A DNA stretch of 64,000 nucleotides from UBA668 sp041394605 (GTDB lineage Bacteria > Actinomycetota > Acidimicrobiia > Acidimicrobiales > Ilumatobacteraceae). The notes beneath the pieces were generated by a model, which was not told the origin of the DNA, made no database searches, and saw only the letters and a list, made by a program, of their open reading frames with translations. Shown piece after piece: positions 44,862-56,042 of the stretch; position 1 is the first letter of the stretch; each line of letters starts with the position of its first letter. The translations under genes were made by a program, and so were the position numbers. Location: contig JAWKHX010000007.1 in assembly GCA_041394605.1 (NCBI GenBank), positions 124,001 to 188,000 on the forward strand. Direction: 5' to 3'.

Positions 44862-46043
44862 CTACACCATCCAGGCGCTGCGGTCGATGGGTGCGTGCAG
44901 GCCGGGGCGGCCGAACGCGAACGGGGCCAGGTCGGTGGAGGGTTCGCCCGCCGGGTCGCCGTCGCCGAGCACCATCCCGGCCAGCTGCTCGCCGAACCAC
45001 GAGGCGAACTTGAACCCGTGGGCCGCACCCAGGGCCACCGCCACCTGCGGGTGCCCGGGCAGGCGGTCGAGCAGGAAGTCGCGGTCCGACGTGAGCGTGT
45101 AGAGGCAGGTGGTGGTGGTCGGTGTGCCGAAGCCCGGCCCGAGCAGGCCTTCCATGAACGCGGCCAGCCGGCCCTCCATCCCCTCGTCGGGGTCGAACGT
45201 GCGGGTGTCGGGGTCCACCAGCGGTCCGCCACAGTCCTCCGAGCCCTTCACCCCGGCGACCGGGCCGAACACGGGGAAGCCGTAGTAGCTGGGGTCGTCC
45301 ATCCAGATCCACACGGGCAGCCGGCCGACACCGAAGCGCTCCAGGTCGGCATGGGGGTAGTAGCTCACCTGCTCCCTGGTGACGGCCAGCGGCACGGCCA
45401 GGCCCAGCGGCTCCAGCAGGTGGTTGGCCCACGCGTCCACGGTGACGACGGCGGCGTCGAACCGCTCCGCGCCCGTATCGGTGACGATGTCCACCTCCCC
45501 GCCCACCGGGCGGACGGCCCTCACCGGCGTGCGGTCGCGCAGGACGGCGCCGCGCTCGCCGGCCAGCCGCTGCAGGAGCGCGGTGCTGCGGGCGGGCGGC
45601 ACGATGCCGGTCTCGGCCGACCAGATGGCCATCACGTCGGGCGTCACGGTGGTGCCGCCGGCGAACACCGGCCAGCGGCGGCGCACCTCGCCCCCGTCGA
45701 TCCACTCGAACGGCACGCCCTCGGCGGTGAGGCTGTCGCGGTAGGACTGGGCGTCGATGGCCGCGCCGGGTGGGAACAGGTCCAGCCCGCCGGTGGTGGT
45801 GATGATGGTCTCGCCGCTGTCCTCCTCCACCGCCCGCCACGCCCGGTAGGCGCCGGCGGTCAGCCGCACGTAGTGAGGCGTGTGGTACGAGCGGCGGATG
45901 ATCCGCGAGTGGTCGTGCGAGGCGCCGCGCACGTGCCCCAGCTCGAACTGCTCGAAGCCGACGACCTCGGCACCCCGGCGGGTCAGCCAGTAGGCCGCCG
46001 CCGAGCCAAGTCCGCCGAACCCCACCACCGCCACACGGGTCAT
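44862..46043 (-). CDS. solA: FAD-dependent oxidase, sarcosine/N-methyl-L-tryptophan oxidase-like
   Basis: This 393-residue flavoenzyme starts with the dinucleotide-binding VAVVGFGGLGSAAAYWL. It shows the MSOX/MTOX-type SHDHSRIIRRSYH segment, and CLYTLTSDRDFLLDRLP, whose Cys is the usual covalent FAD site. HGFKFASWFGEQLA near the end also fits. It should oxidise a secondary or N-methyl amine with O2, giving H2O2 and formaldehyde or an aldehyde. The exact amine is not inferable. It is divergent from the CocE gene. Confidence 0.85.
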   Translation of the reverse strand: MTRVAVVGFGGLGSAAAYWLTRRGAEVVGFEQFELGHVRGASHDHSRIIRRSYHTPHYVRLTAGAYRAWRAVEEDSGETIITTTGGLDLFPPGAAIDAQSYRDSLTAEGVPFEWIDGGEVRRRWPVFAGGTTVTPDVMAIWSAETGIVPPARSTALLQRLAGERGAVLRDRTPVRAVRPVGGEVDIVTDTGAERFDAAVVTVDAWANHLLEPLGLAVPLAVTREQVSYYPHADLERFGVGRLPVWIWMDDPSYYGFPVFGPVAGVKGSEDCGGPLVDPDTRTFDPDEGMEGRLAAFMEGLLGPGFGTPTTTTCLYTLTSDRDFLLDRLPGHPQVAVALGAAHGFKFASWFGEQLAGMVLGDGDPAGEPSTDLAPFAFGRPGLHAPIDRSAWMV

Positions 46044-46067
46044 GGGCCAACGCTACTGTGACCGTTC

Positions 46068-47962
46068 GTGCAGGAGCGTCAGGTGGTTCGTGTCGAGGCC
46101 GCCGACGGGACACCGCTGGCCGTCACCCTCTACCTGCCCGACGGCGGCGGACCGTTCGCCACGCTGGTGGAGGCCCTGCCCTACCGGATGCACGACGTCA
46201 CCGCCTCCTACGCGGACTCGTACGTGCGCTTCGCCGACGAGGGCGGGTTCGCCGTGGTGCGGGTGGACCTGCGCGGCACGGGGTCGTCCGGCGGCGACGC
46301 CACCGACGAGTACCCGGACGTGGAGCGCAGCGACCTCCGCACCGTCATCCAGTGGATCGCCACCCAGCCGTGGAGCACCGGCCGGGTGGGCATGTTCGGC
46401 ACCAGCTACAGCGGCTTCAACTCGCTGCACATGGCGATGGAGGGCGTGCCCGAACTGGGCGCCGTGGCCGCGATGTACGCCACCGACGACCGCTACAGCG
46501 ACGACGTGCACTACATGGGCGGGGTGCTGCGGGCGCTGGACCTGATCGACTACCCGCTCTACATGGTGGCGATGAACGCCCTGCCGCCGGTGCCCGCGGT
46601 GTGGGCGCAGATGAGCGACACCGGCTGGCGGGAGGAATGGCAGCGGCGGCTGGAGACGTTCGAGCCGTGGCTGCTGGAGTGGCTGGCCCACCCCGCCGAC
46701 GACCCGGTGTGGCGCCGTGGCTCCGTGCGCACGGCGCAGGGCGAGGGCTACGACCGCTACACCTGCCCGGTGCTGCTGATCGCCGGCTGGGCCGACGGCT
46801 ACCGCAACAACACGTTCCGGGCCATCGAGCACATGGAGGACTGGTACCTGCTGGCCGGCCCGTGGAGCCACAAGGACCCGTCCACCGCCCGGCCGGGCCC
46901 GCACATCGACTGCGACCACGAACTGATCCGCTTCTTCGACCAGCACCTGCGCGGCGGCCCGCCGTGCGCACCCGCCCGCGGGCGCGTGTTCGTTCGCCGC
47001 CCCACCCCGCCGGCACCGGACCTGGCGATGCACGACGGCCGCTGGGTGGACATCGACGAGTGGCCGCTGCCGGGCGCGACGGTGCGGGTGCTGGCGTTCG
47101 GGCCCGGGCAGGTGGCGGCGCACGGCGACGTGGGGATCATGGCGTGGAACTCCTGCGCCGGCGGCCTGCCCTGGGGCCAGCCGCTGGACCAGCGCCGCGA
47201 CAACGCCCACAGCCTGTGCCACGACACCGAGATCGAGGAGTGGGGCGAGGTGGCCGGCAACCCGATCGCCCGCCTGCGCCTGCGGTCGTCGGCGCCCCAC
47301 GGTCAGGTGTCGGTGAAGCTGTGCGACGTGGCCGACGACGGCACCAGCACGCTGATCACCAGGGGCATGCTGGACCTCGGCCACCCCGAGCCCGGCGAGT
47401 GGTTCGACGTGGAGGTGGAACTGGAGGCCACCACCTGGACGCTCGAGCCCGGCCGCACCCTGCGGGTGGCGATCGCCGGCACGGACTGGCCGAACTGCTG
47501 GCCGTCCGCGGGCGCGTTCACGCTGGAGATCGCCTCCGTGGAGGTGGCGCTGCCGGTGCTGCCCGACCTGCCCCACAGCCGCCATCGGTTCCTGCCCGGC
47601 AGCGGCCCGCACGAGGACGACGCCGAGGGTGTGGAGTGGCGCTACGAGCAGGACGTGCTGCGCCGGGAGACCTGGGTGCACAGCCGCTACGGCGGCCCGT
47701 ACGACGGTGCCGACGGCCTGCACGTGACCGACGTGTACGACGGGCACGTGGGCATCAGCACCGCCGACCCCGCGGAGGGCTGGGCGCGCGGCACCGCCCG
47801 CTACGACCTCGACCTGCCGGGCGAGGGCCGGGCCTCCACCGAAGCGAGGCTGGACGTGCGCAGCGACGCCGCCGGGTTCACCGTGCGGATCGAACTGGAT
47901 GCCTGGCACGACGGCCGCGTGATCGCCCGCCGCGAGTGGCGCCGGGTGTTCCCCGGCGCTGA
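46068..47962 (+). CDS. CocE/NonD family hydrolase
   Basis: This alpha/beta hydrolase of about 631 residues resembles cocaine esterase and X-Pro dipeptidyl-peptidase. The nucleophile lies in GMFGTSYSGFNSLH (Ser near 112), the acid in IAGWADGYRNNT (Asp near 241) and the His in AGPWSHKDPS (near 267). A C-terminal jelly-roll domain follows (about 330-510), then an extra beta domain. The frame runs open past 47962, but that extension is Arg-rich and lies opposite another gene. A one-base indel near 47951-47958 would give a natural VFPR end, which I adopt. The substrate is an ester or acyl peptide. Confidence 0.85.
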
Positions 47963-48044
47963 GGGGGGCGAGGGGCGGTTGGCTGAACCGCCTCACGCAG
48001 CGTCACAGATCCTCACGTTTTCACGTCGTTCCGATTTCGACTCT

Positions 48045-48700
48045 CTATGTCGTCCACGTCCACCGAAGCCGCCGGCGGGGCGCGGTCTCCGCCCGCCAGG
48101 CCCCGTAGCCACCCGTCCCCACGGCGCGGTCGCTCCTGACCCGACGAGGAGCCCACTCCGGCGCGTACAGCACGACCTTCGTCGCCGCGGGCGCCGACAC
48201 CGTGATCGTGCACGGAGCGAAGCAGTGGTGCTCCGCCACCGTGAACAGGTGGTGGGTGCGTGCCCCGCCGATGGTGGTCGTGGTCGCCTTCGGGCTGGTC
48301 ACCGGCGGAACCGTCGCAGGCGGCGGCAGCGTGACCGTGCTGTCGCGACTGGGGTGGTCGGCGTGGCGGCCGCCGCGGTGGTCGTGACGGCAATGGTGGA
48401 CGGCGGCACGGTCGAGGTGGGCGACACCACCGTGGTGGACGGTGCGGGCGCCACCGTGACGGTGGTTGCCGGGTCCGAGCCGACCGTGTCGTGGACCGTC
48501 GGCGGACGGCACCGACGTGGGCGGCACTGACCGGCGGCGCGGCCGGTGGCGCGGCCAATTGGCCCTCGACGGTCGGCGGGCCGCCCCCGCCAGGGTGAGC
48601 ACCAGCACGGCCGCCGCCACCGCAACCGGCCACCAGAGCCGCGGCCATGCGACGTCGGCGAGCGGAGCACGAACGGCGCGGCCACCAGCACGGCACTGCG
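48045..48700 (-). pseudogene. Frameshifted secreted/membrane protein of unknown family
   Basis: Fragments in different frames join into one protein: a hydrophobic start (AAAVLVLTLAGAA), a Thr/Pro/Val-rich linker (TTVTVAPAPSTTVVSPTSTV, TTTAAAATPTTP) and a C-terminal domain with HHLFTVAEHHCFAPCTITVS and a Lys/Arg-rich end. At least three indels break it. It lies just downstream of the sortase-anchored protein on the same strand and may belong with it. Function unknown. Confidence 0.45.
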
Positions 48701-51700
48701 ACCACCCAGCCGGCGATCATCAGCGGCAGGCGCACGTTGCCGCCGGACTCGGGGAGGTGGTCACCGCCGCCACCGCCCCGCCGCATCTCGAACGACTCGG
48801 CGGCATCCCTCAGCGGTCGCGCAGTCGCGGGCAGACCGCCGGCCGTCGGGCGTGGAGGCGGTCTCCACCACTCCCGGTCGGGCCGATCGGCACGTCGACC
48901 ATCGAGGTCTCCACCTCGGCCGTCCCGTCGGCACCCACCGTCACCGACCAGGCCACCGCCGCGCCGGGCGTTGCACTGGCGTACGCCGGCCACCCACGGG
49001 TAGGCGGTCGACGTGCCGGACACGACGTCGCCGGGGTCGGCCACCACGCTGATGCGGTCACACGTCGCACCCCGCAGGCGCCGTCAGGGGGCCACGACCG
49101 CGGCCGCGCGGTGCGCCACGTCGTCACGGTGAGGTCGCTGCGTTGGGTGAACGTCTGCTGGACGGCCGTAGGGTCCTCGTGCACGGCGACGACGACGCCG
49201 CCGACTACCAGCAACCGACGACGTACCGCACACCGCCCGATGCAGGGACGTCGAACGTCACGTTAAACGCATCCGGCCGGCGCCACCGGGGCGATGGCCG
49301 TGGAATCGGCGGTGATGCCGGAGGTGAGACCGAGCCGTCGCCGGCAACGACCTGCAACTCGCCGCGGGCGTCGCGCCGAGCGTAGAGGTCCGAGTAGCAG
49401 ACGGTGTCGATCATCGCACCGCCCTCCGGCGGCAGCGCCTGGGAGCCGTCGACCGGGTTGGCGATCGCCGTCGTCAGGGACGGCGTGACCACTTCCACGG
49501 TCTGCGCGGCATCGTCAGGGTCGGCGTGCGGCACGACGGGAATGCCGTCCACGGACAGCACCTCAAAGACGACGTACTCCCCAGCGGGCGATTCGGCCGG
49601 CACGTCGAACGTCACGGTCACGGTGCCGTCCGCGGCGGCCGGCGAACGTCGTAGCGCCGATGATGCCGGTCAGCGTGGCCGCGCCGCCGCCCTGGCGTGC
49701 AGTTCGCCGTTGACGGTCACCATCGCCTGGCCACGAGGTTCGTGTGCGCGACGGTGTCGACGACCGTCCCGCCGCCGGGCTGAGACGGTTGCCCCCGTCG
49801 GCGCGGCGGCGCTGGTGGCCAGCGCCGGCACGTCATAACCGGCCGGATCCTGCCGCGGCGTGGTCATTGCGCTTCCACCGGGCCGGCCAGGTTGGACGGG
49901 CGATGGACATCACCGGCCGGGACCGACGCCAAGTTGCGGTACGACTCGCCCGCCGCGGCCACCCGCTGCGCCGGCGCCTCGCGTGGCGCCAGATCTCGCC
50001 AGGCTCGAGCAAGCCGTCGCCGTCGTCACCGTCGAGGTGCGCAGGGCCGAAGTCGTCCGCCGGCTCGGCCGTGGTGCCACTGTCGTCGCGCACGACGGCG
50101 GCGGAAGCGCGCCGGGCCAGGTGACGACCCGGTCGATGCCCCGTCCAGCCACAGCTCGTAGCGGAACCCGACATCGGCGCCGGCGGGGCAGACGGGGATG
50201 CCGTCGCCCGGATCAGGCGCGGTCGTCGAACGAGCCGGCGAGCGGGTCGGCGGACTCTGCGGCCGGCCCGTACGAGGGACGCTGCCGGTCGAGCAGTGAT
50301 CGTCACCCCGTCGGCGCTGACCGACTTGCGCAGGTGCACTTCTGCCGTCACGAGGTCGAGGACGGTGCCGGTCTCCGACGGGATGCCCAGCACCGACCAC
50401 TCGGTGGGCGTGAGCAGCGACCCGTCGGACAGGGCCACGAAGCGCGGTGGCGGTAGCCCAGCGTGTGGCCGCCTGCTGTTTCGAGGTGTCATGCGCGGCC
50501 AGGCCGGGAGTGGTGCCGTTGCCCAACCCGGCGACCTAGCGTGCAGCAGCGGCGCACCCGAGCCGGCCGGGTCGAGCGTCAGGTCGAACAGCTCGATCTC
50601 CACCGTCGCGGTCACGCCGTTGATGAGACCAACCACGATGACCGCATCGGAGAGCCTCTCGCCTGGCGCAGGGTGGAGGGTTGAGATCTGCGACCCGAGA
50701 GGACAGGTCGAGGCGGAAGGTCTCGGCCGAGTGTGGCCGAATCTCACCGGCGATCCAGGTCAGGTTGGCCTGCGAGCCAGACCGTCGCCGTACTGGTGGA
50801 CGCCGGCCGGCGGCTCCTCGGTGTTGAACTCCCACCCCGGCGGCCAGCGCAGCCCCGGTGGCGCTGGACGTCACCTGGCCGTCGGCATCCGTCACGGCGG
50901 CGCCGGGCCAGGTGGTGCTGTAGTCCAGCGACGGCCAGCCCAGCAGCTTGGGCGTTGAGCTCCGCCTGAGAGCCCGTGCTGCCGAGGGCGGCCACTCCCA
51001 CCGTGCTGGTCGGCCAGATCGGGTTTCGTCGGGCACCGGGCAGCCCGTCCTTCGTCGCCGTGACGGTGACCACCCCCGGCGTGGTCTCCATCCGCCGTCA
51101 GCACGATCGCCGAGCCGGCCGCGTGGTGGGCGTTGCGGCCGCCACCATCTGGGCCACCAGCGGCACCACCACCTGCTGGGCCGACGGGGGTGGTGCCGGC
51201 GACATCGACGAACAGCTGCAGCGTCGCGGGGTCGAGGAGGAGGGTAGCTGCCGTTGGCGTTGTGGTTGGGCAGCACGCTGAGCAGGGCGAGGTGGACGGC
51301 GAGACTGCGCGCTGGCGGACGGTGTAGCCGACGATGTCGCCGTTCGCGTCGACGGCAATCGGCTGGTACGGCGACACCGTCGCCCGCATACACGGTGAGG
51401 ATCCACGCCGCCTCCGCCATCGCCCCCGCGGTCCAGCCGGGCGGCAAGGGCAGTTCGTGCACCGCGCCCGCCGGCACCCGCCGAACTGGTCGTCCAGGCA
51501 GAAGCCGAGGGCGGTGCTGTTGTTCGGGCCGGTCGCCATCTGCCAACCGACGCCCATGTGCGCCCCGAAGAAGCTCTTGCTGGGCAGCACGCTGGTCGTG
51601 CCGTTCGCCCTGGCGTGCAGCGTGTACCCGCAGAAGCTCCGGGTTGGCGTTGCACAGCGCCGCAGTCGGCGCCGTCGCCGCTGCCTGCCCGCGCCGCCTC

Positions 51701-52245
51701 GACGGAGAGGCCGCCGAACGCCGCGCACAGCAGGGCGGCAGCGTGCAGCCATCACCGGCGAGCACGCTGGTCCGCCAGTTCATGCCCCACCCCGACGGTG
51801 GAGCCGCACAGAGCGACAGGCCGCTGGTAGCTGGCGACGGCCGCCCATCCGCCGGCACGGCGGACACAGTCGCCAGGCGCAGCCTTCCAGTTCCGCCTGC
51901 GCCATCAGGGCCGACGGATTGCCGTGGCCGCAGCGTCCTGATGGTCGGGCGACACGCAGGCGTCGACGGCGGGGAACACCGAGTGCGCCGTGTCGTCCGG
52001 CCGCAGGCCGGCAGGCAGGCCGACCAGCCTGGTCAGGTCCTGCCTCCGCGGCCAGGCAGTCCGCCTCGCCCACATCGAGGTCGACGGAGAAGTTCTCGGC
52101 GAAGCTCTCCTTCCACACCCGGCCCTCCGCCGTGGGCTCCGCCGGCTGCGGCCGTGCACACCCGCAGCGCACAACGCTGCTGCGGTGGCCACCGCCACCC
52201 GGGCGGCGACGGGCGCCGGCCCGCACACCTAGACTTCGACATGCT
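48700..52245 (-). pseudogene. Large VaFE/thioester-type LPESG-anchored surface protein, many frameshifts
   Basis: Reading minus-strand fragments in order gives a single surface protein of about 1150 residues. It has a signal peptide (ARVAVATAAALCAAG), a Cys-containing adhesive-type domain (NNSTALGFCLDDQFGG, AEAAWILTVYAGDG), beta-rich repeats (VVTVTATKDGLPGA, AVIVVGLINGVTATVEI, EPADDFGPAHLDGDDGDGL) and VaFE-like repeats (MIDTVCYSDL, AGEYVVFEVLSVDGIPVVPH, DDAAQTVEVVTP). It ends in LPESGG (48742-48756) with a membrane helix. At least 15 frame changes occur, far more than in neighbouring genes. VaFE domains normally form Thr-Gln ester cross-links in stalk proteins. Confidence 0.6.
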
Positions 52246-52370
52246 GCTGGTCCTTTCCCTCCTCGGAATCGATCAGGAGAGGCGGTGGTGGAGGGCCAGG
52301 GCTCCAATCCGGATCCCTCCACCGCCGCGATACGGCCGCCATCGTCGGCGGCGCGATCTGTGCCCGGCGC

Positions 52371-53147
52371 TCACAGCGCCATCCGTCCCACGGCCCAGCA
52401 CCGGCCGTTGCTGTCCGTCACCGTCACGAACGCACCGGTGGTCAGCGGTTCACCCGTGATCGCGTTGTAGTGACCTGAACTGTTGCGCCACGAGTTCCAC
52501 ATCCCGCCACAGCCCGTCGACCAGTAGATCACTTCGGCGTACGGCCCGGCCTGGTGCGAGCCGGTGCCGCCGAGTTCGGCCAGGTGGGTCGCCCACGCAC
52601 ACGCTCCGCTGTACAGCGAGTTCGACCAGGCCAGCGGATCGCGCCCCAGTTCCGCCCGCCAGCCATTCGCCACATCCAGCCCCACGGCCTGGCAGGCCCC
52701 GATCGTCCGCGGCGGCGACGTGCTGGGCGAGGTCGCTGGCACGGTCGCCGCCGTGCTGGGTGGGACGGTGACCGCGGTGGTGGCCGGGTGAGTGGCCGGC
52801 GTGGTCGGTGGCCGCGGCACGGTCGTGGGGCCGGTGGACGCGGGCACCGTGGTCGACCCGGCCCCAGCCGCTGTCGACCCGCTCGTCGAGGGTGCGCTCG
52901 ACATGGCGGTGGTCGTGCCGACATCGGTACCGGCCGCGGCGGTCGACACAGGGGCAGTGGTCGATGTGGCCGCCGACGACGTGTCCGCTGCTACTGCCTC
53001 CGTCTCGAGCACCTCGGCGGTGACGGCGACCAGCGAGTCGGTCGGACCTGGCCGACCACTGGTCGACGCCTCCCCGCAGGCACACACCAACCCCAGCCAG
53101 CACACGCCGACCGCAGCCCACCGACCACTCCACGTGAGAACCACCAC
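52371..53147 (-). CDS. CAP/SCP-domain lipoprotein with Thr-rich stalk
   Basis: This 258-residue protein carries a signal peptide with lipobox-like LVCAC. A low-complexity Thr/Ala/Ser/Val/Pro linker (about 35-150) is followed by a CAP-like domain with VANGWRAELGRDPLAWSNSL, CAWATHLAELGGTGSHQ, YAEVIYWSTGC and SSGHYNAITG. The His and Glu residues of the CAP cavity appear conserved. CAP proteins of bacteria are secreted and poorly understood. It lies between the broken surface-protein gene and the Opp operon, on the same strand. Confidence 0.82.
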   Translation of the reverse strand: MVVLTWSGRWAAVGVCWLGLVCACGEASTSGRPGPTDSLVAVTAEVLETEAVAADTSSAATSTTAPVSTAAAGTDVGTTTAMSSAPSTSGSTAAGAGSTTVPASTGPTTVPRPPTTPATHPATTAVTVPPSTAATVPATSPSTSPPRTIGACQAVGLDVANGWRAELGRDPLAWSNSLYSGACAWATHLAELGGTGSHQAGPYAEVIYWSTGCGGMWNSWRNSSGHYNAITGEPLTTGAFVTVTDSNGRCWAVGRMAL

Positions 53148-53210
53148 GTCAGAAAGACTACGAACTGCTCCGGCAATGACGAGAATTCGATCAAAAGTTG
53201 CGGCGGCGGT

Positions 53211-54188
53211 TCAGCTGAACCGCACGGCCACCGCGTGGCAGGCCACCTCGTGGTCGTCGGCCACGGGTTCCAACTCCAGGTCCACACCACGGCAGCGGTC
53301 CTCGATGCCCAGCCGGGCGGCCTCGCCGCTGGCCACCACGGGGCAGCGGGGGTGGAAGCGGCATCCGCTCGGCACCTTCGACGGGTCGGGGGTCTCGCCG
53401 GTGAGGATCTGCTGCTCCAGGTGTTGCGTCTCGGGCACCACGCTCAGCAGGGCCCGCGTGTACGGGTGTTGCGGCGAGCCCAGCACGGCCTCCGCCGGGC
53501 CGACCTCGACGATCCGCCCGAGGTACATCACGGCCACCCGGTCGGCGATGTTCCAGGCCAGGCCGAGGTCGTGGGTGACGGCCACGATCGACACGCCGTC
53601 ACGCTCCACGTAGGAGCGCATGAGGGCCAGGATCTCGCCGCGGATGGACGCGTCCAGGCTGGCCACCGGCTCGTCGGCCAGCAGCAGGGCCGGCTGCAGC
53701 GCCATGGCCGCGGCGATCAGCACCCGCTGCTTCTGCCCGCCGGACAGCTCGTGGGGGAAGCGGCGCAGGTAGCGCTCCGGCGGGCGCAGGCCCGCGGCCG
53801 CCAGCGCATCGGACACCAGCGCGGCCTCGTCGCCCTTCACCTTGTGGATCCGCAGGCCCTCGGCCACGGCCTCGTAGATGGAATGCCGCGGGTTCAGCGC
53901 ACCCGTCGGGTCCTGGAAAATCATCTGCACCCGGCGGCGGACGGCCCGCAGCGCCCGCCCCTTGCCACTGCTGCCGATCGGCCGGCCCTCCACCTCGATC
54001 GACCCGGCTGCCAGCGGCTCCAGCCCGACCACGGAGCGGATCAGCGTGGTCTTGCCGCAGCCGGACTCGCCGACCAGCGCAACCACCTCGCCGCGGCCGA
54101 CCTCCAGCGAGACCGTGTCCACCGCCCGCACCCGGCCGGCGTCGAAGCGCACCTGCACGTGCTGGGCGCGCAGCACCGGGTCAGCCAT
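53211..54188 (-). CDS. Oligopeptide/dipeptide ABC transporter ATP-binding protein (OppF/DppF-like)
   Basis: This 325-residue ATPase has Walker A GESGCGKTT, signature LSGGQKQR, Walker B LLLADEP and switch His in VAVTHD. The C-terminal Cys-rich segment (CRFHPRCPVVASGEAARLG) is the oligopeptide-permease-type 4Fe-4S-like motif. The start overlaps the preceding ATPase stop by 8 bp. With the neighbouring ATPase it forms the heterodimer driving peptide uptake. Confidence 0.92.
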   Translation of the reverse strand: MADPVLRAQHVQVRFDAGRVRAVDTVSLEVGRGEVVALVGESGCGKTTLIRSVVGLEPLAAGSIEVEGRPIGSSGKGRALRAVRRRVQMIFQDPTGALNPRHSIYEAVAEGLRIHKVKGDEAALVSDALAAAGLRPPERYLRRFPHELSGGQKQRVLIAAAMALQPALLLADEPVASLDASIRGEILALMRSYVERDGVSIVAVTHDLGLAWNIADRVAVMYLGRIVEVGPAEAVLGSPQHPYTRALLSVVPETQHLEQQILTGETPDPSKVPSGCRFHPRCPVVASGEAARLGIEDRCRGVDLELEPVADDHEVACHAVAVRFS

Positions 54189-55161
54189 GGTCCACCCCCA
54201 CGTGCACGCACGCCGCCCGCCACCCGGCGGCCGCACCGTGCGCGACCGGCCGCAGCATCACATCTGTCGTCGCGCACTCCTCCACCGCCCGGTCGCAGCG
54301 CGGGTGGAACGGGCAGCCGGTCGGCAGGGCGGAAGGGTCCGGCGGGTCGCCGGGCAGTCCCTGCGGGTTCATCCGCGATGCGGTGTCGCCGATGGTCGGG
54401 AACGCCGCCGCGAGCGCCCGCGTGTACGGGTGCTCCGGCTGGGCGAACACTTCGGCGCTCAGCCCCTCCTCGACGATCCGCCCGGCGTACATCACGGCCA
54501 GGCGTTGGCACGTGGAGGTGAGCACCGACAGGTCGTGGGTGATGAACAGCAGCGACAGCCCCCGCTCGCGCTGCAACTCGGCCAGCAGCGCCAGCACCTG
54601 GGCCTGCACCATCACGTCCAGCGCGGTGGTGGGCTCGTCGGCGATCAACAGTTGCGGGTCGCACGCCAGCGCAAGCGCGATCAGCACCCGCTGGCGCTGC
54701 CCACCGGACATCTGGTGCGGGTAGCGGGCGGCATGCGCGGCCGGCAGGCCCACCCGCTCCAGCAGGTCGCCCACCCGCGCCGCCATCTTCGACGCCGGCA
54801 CGGTCTGGTGCAGGCGCAGGGCCTCCTCGATCTGCAGGCCCACCCGGCGCACCGGGTTCAGCGAATGCAACGCGCCCTGGAACACGATGGCCGCACCCGT
54901 CCACCGCACCGCCCGCAGACGTCCGGGCTTCATCGAGTACACGTCCTCGCCGTTCAGCAGCACCTTGCCGGTGACCCACGTGCCCTTCGGCAGCAGGCGC
55001 AGGACGGCAGCGGCGATCGTGCTCTTCCCGCACCCGCTCTCGCCTGCCAGGCCGACGGTGTCGCCCTCGTCGATGGTCAGGTTCACGCCACGAACGGCCG
55101 GCACCTTGCCGCCCTCGGTGCGATAGGTGACGCACAGGTCATGCAGTTCCAGCACACTCAT
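54181..55161 (-). CDS. Oligopeptide/dipeptide ABC transporter ATP-binding protein (OppD/DppD-like)
   Basis: This 326-residue ATPase has Walker A GESGCGKST, the Q-loop FQGALHSLNP, signature MSGGQRQR, Walker B LLIADEPT and switch His in FITHD. Its C-terminus carries CPFHPRCDRAVEEC, the Cys motif of the Opp/Dpp class. It overlaps the permease gene before it by 4 bp. The Q-loop sequence SLNPVRR is the usual OppD variant. Confidence 0.92.
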   Translation of the reverse strand: MSVLELHDLCVTYRTEGGKVPAVRGVNLTIDEGDTVGLAGESGCGKSTIAAAVLRLLPKGTWVTGKVLLNGEDVYSMKPGRLRAVRWTGAAIVFQGALHSLNPVRRVGLQIEEALRLHQTVPASKMAARVGDLLERVGLPAAHAARYPHQMSGGQRQRVLIALALACDPQLLIADEPTTALDVMVQAQVLALLAELQRERGLSLLFITHDLSVLTSTCQRLAVMYAGRIVEEGLSAEVFAQPEHPYTRALAAAFPTIGDTASRMNPQGLPGDPPDPSALPTGCPFHPRCDRAVEECATTDVMLRPVAHGAAAGWRAACVHVGVDHG

Positions 55162-56042
55162 CGGGCACGCAACCTCGGGTCCAGCACTTCCTCCACCGCC
55201 CGGCCGATGATGGTGAACGCCAGCACCACCAGCACGATCCCCACGCCCGGCGGCAGGTACTCCCACCAGTAGCCGGCCTTCACCGCGGTGGTGCCGGCGC
55301 GTTCCAGCAGGCCGCCCCACGACACCTGGGTGGGGTCGCCGAGGCCGAGGAACGAGAGCGTGGTCTCGGTGAGGATGGCGATCGGCACGGCCAGCGTGGT
55401 GTTGGCCAGGATCAGCGGGGTGACGTTGGGCAGGATGTGCCGCCCGATGATGTGCGCCCGCCCGGCGCCCAGTGCCCGCGCCCGGTCCACGTACAGCCGC
55501 TCGCGGATGGACAGCACCTGCGAGCGGATCAGCCGGGCCGTGCTGGGCCACGAGGTGATCCCGATGACCACCACGATGGTGCCCACCCCGCGCTCCAGCA
55601 CGGACGCCAGCACGATGGCCAGCGGCAGGAACGGGATGACCATGAACCAGTCGGTGATCCGCATCAGCACGGCATCCACCCACCCGCCGAAGAACCCGGC
55701 GGCCAGACCCACCACCACGCCCAGCACGATCATCAGCACGGTGGCCGAGAAGCCGACCAGCAGGCTGATGCGGGCGCCCCACATCACCTGCAGCGCCACG
55801 CTGCGACCCAGCCCGTCGGTGCCGAGGACGAACTGCCCGGTGGGCGACGAGTTGGTGGGGTTGCCGCCGGTGTTGATGGCGTCGAAGTCCGCCCGGTCGG
55901 ACACCAGCGGAGCGATCAGCGCCATGATCACGAACGCGGCCAGCACGATCAATGCCGCCATGGCCAGCCGGTCCTTGCGCAGCCGTCGCCACGCGTCGCC
56001 GGCCGATGCCCGCCGCCGGGCCCAGGCGATGGACGCGCTCAC
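55158..56042 (-). CDS. ABC transporter permease (OppC/DppC-like)
   Basis: This 294-residue permease has an N-terminal charged stretch, a first membrane helix, the periplasmic loop typical of OppC (GTDGLGRSVALQVMWGARI) and the EAA-type loop DRARALGAGRAHIIGRHILP. Five or six membrane helices are evident. It overlaps the OppB-like gene by 4 bp. It forms the second half of the peptide channel. Confidence 0.92.
   Translation of the reverse strand: MSASIAWARRRASAGDAWRRLRKDRLAMAALIVLAAFVIMALIAPLVSDRADFDAINTGGNPTNSSPTGQFVLGTDGLGRSVALQVMWGARISLLVGFSATVLMIVLGVVVGLAAGFFGGWVDAVLMRITDWFMVIPFLPLAIVLASVLERGVGTIVVVIGITSWPSTARLIRSQVLSIRERLYVDRARALGAGRAHIIGRHILPNVTPLILANTTLAVPIAILTETTLSFLGLGDPTQVSWGGLLERAGTTAVKAGYWWEYLPPGVGIVLVVLAFTIIGRAVEEVLDPRLRAR

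Noticed and set aside
47963..48530. A 190-residue C-terminal extension of the CocE hydrolase
   Set aside because: It is Arg/Pro-rich, lies opposite fragments of another protein, and begins exactly where a one-base change gives a natural stop.
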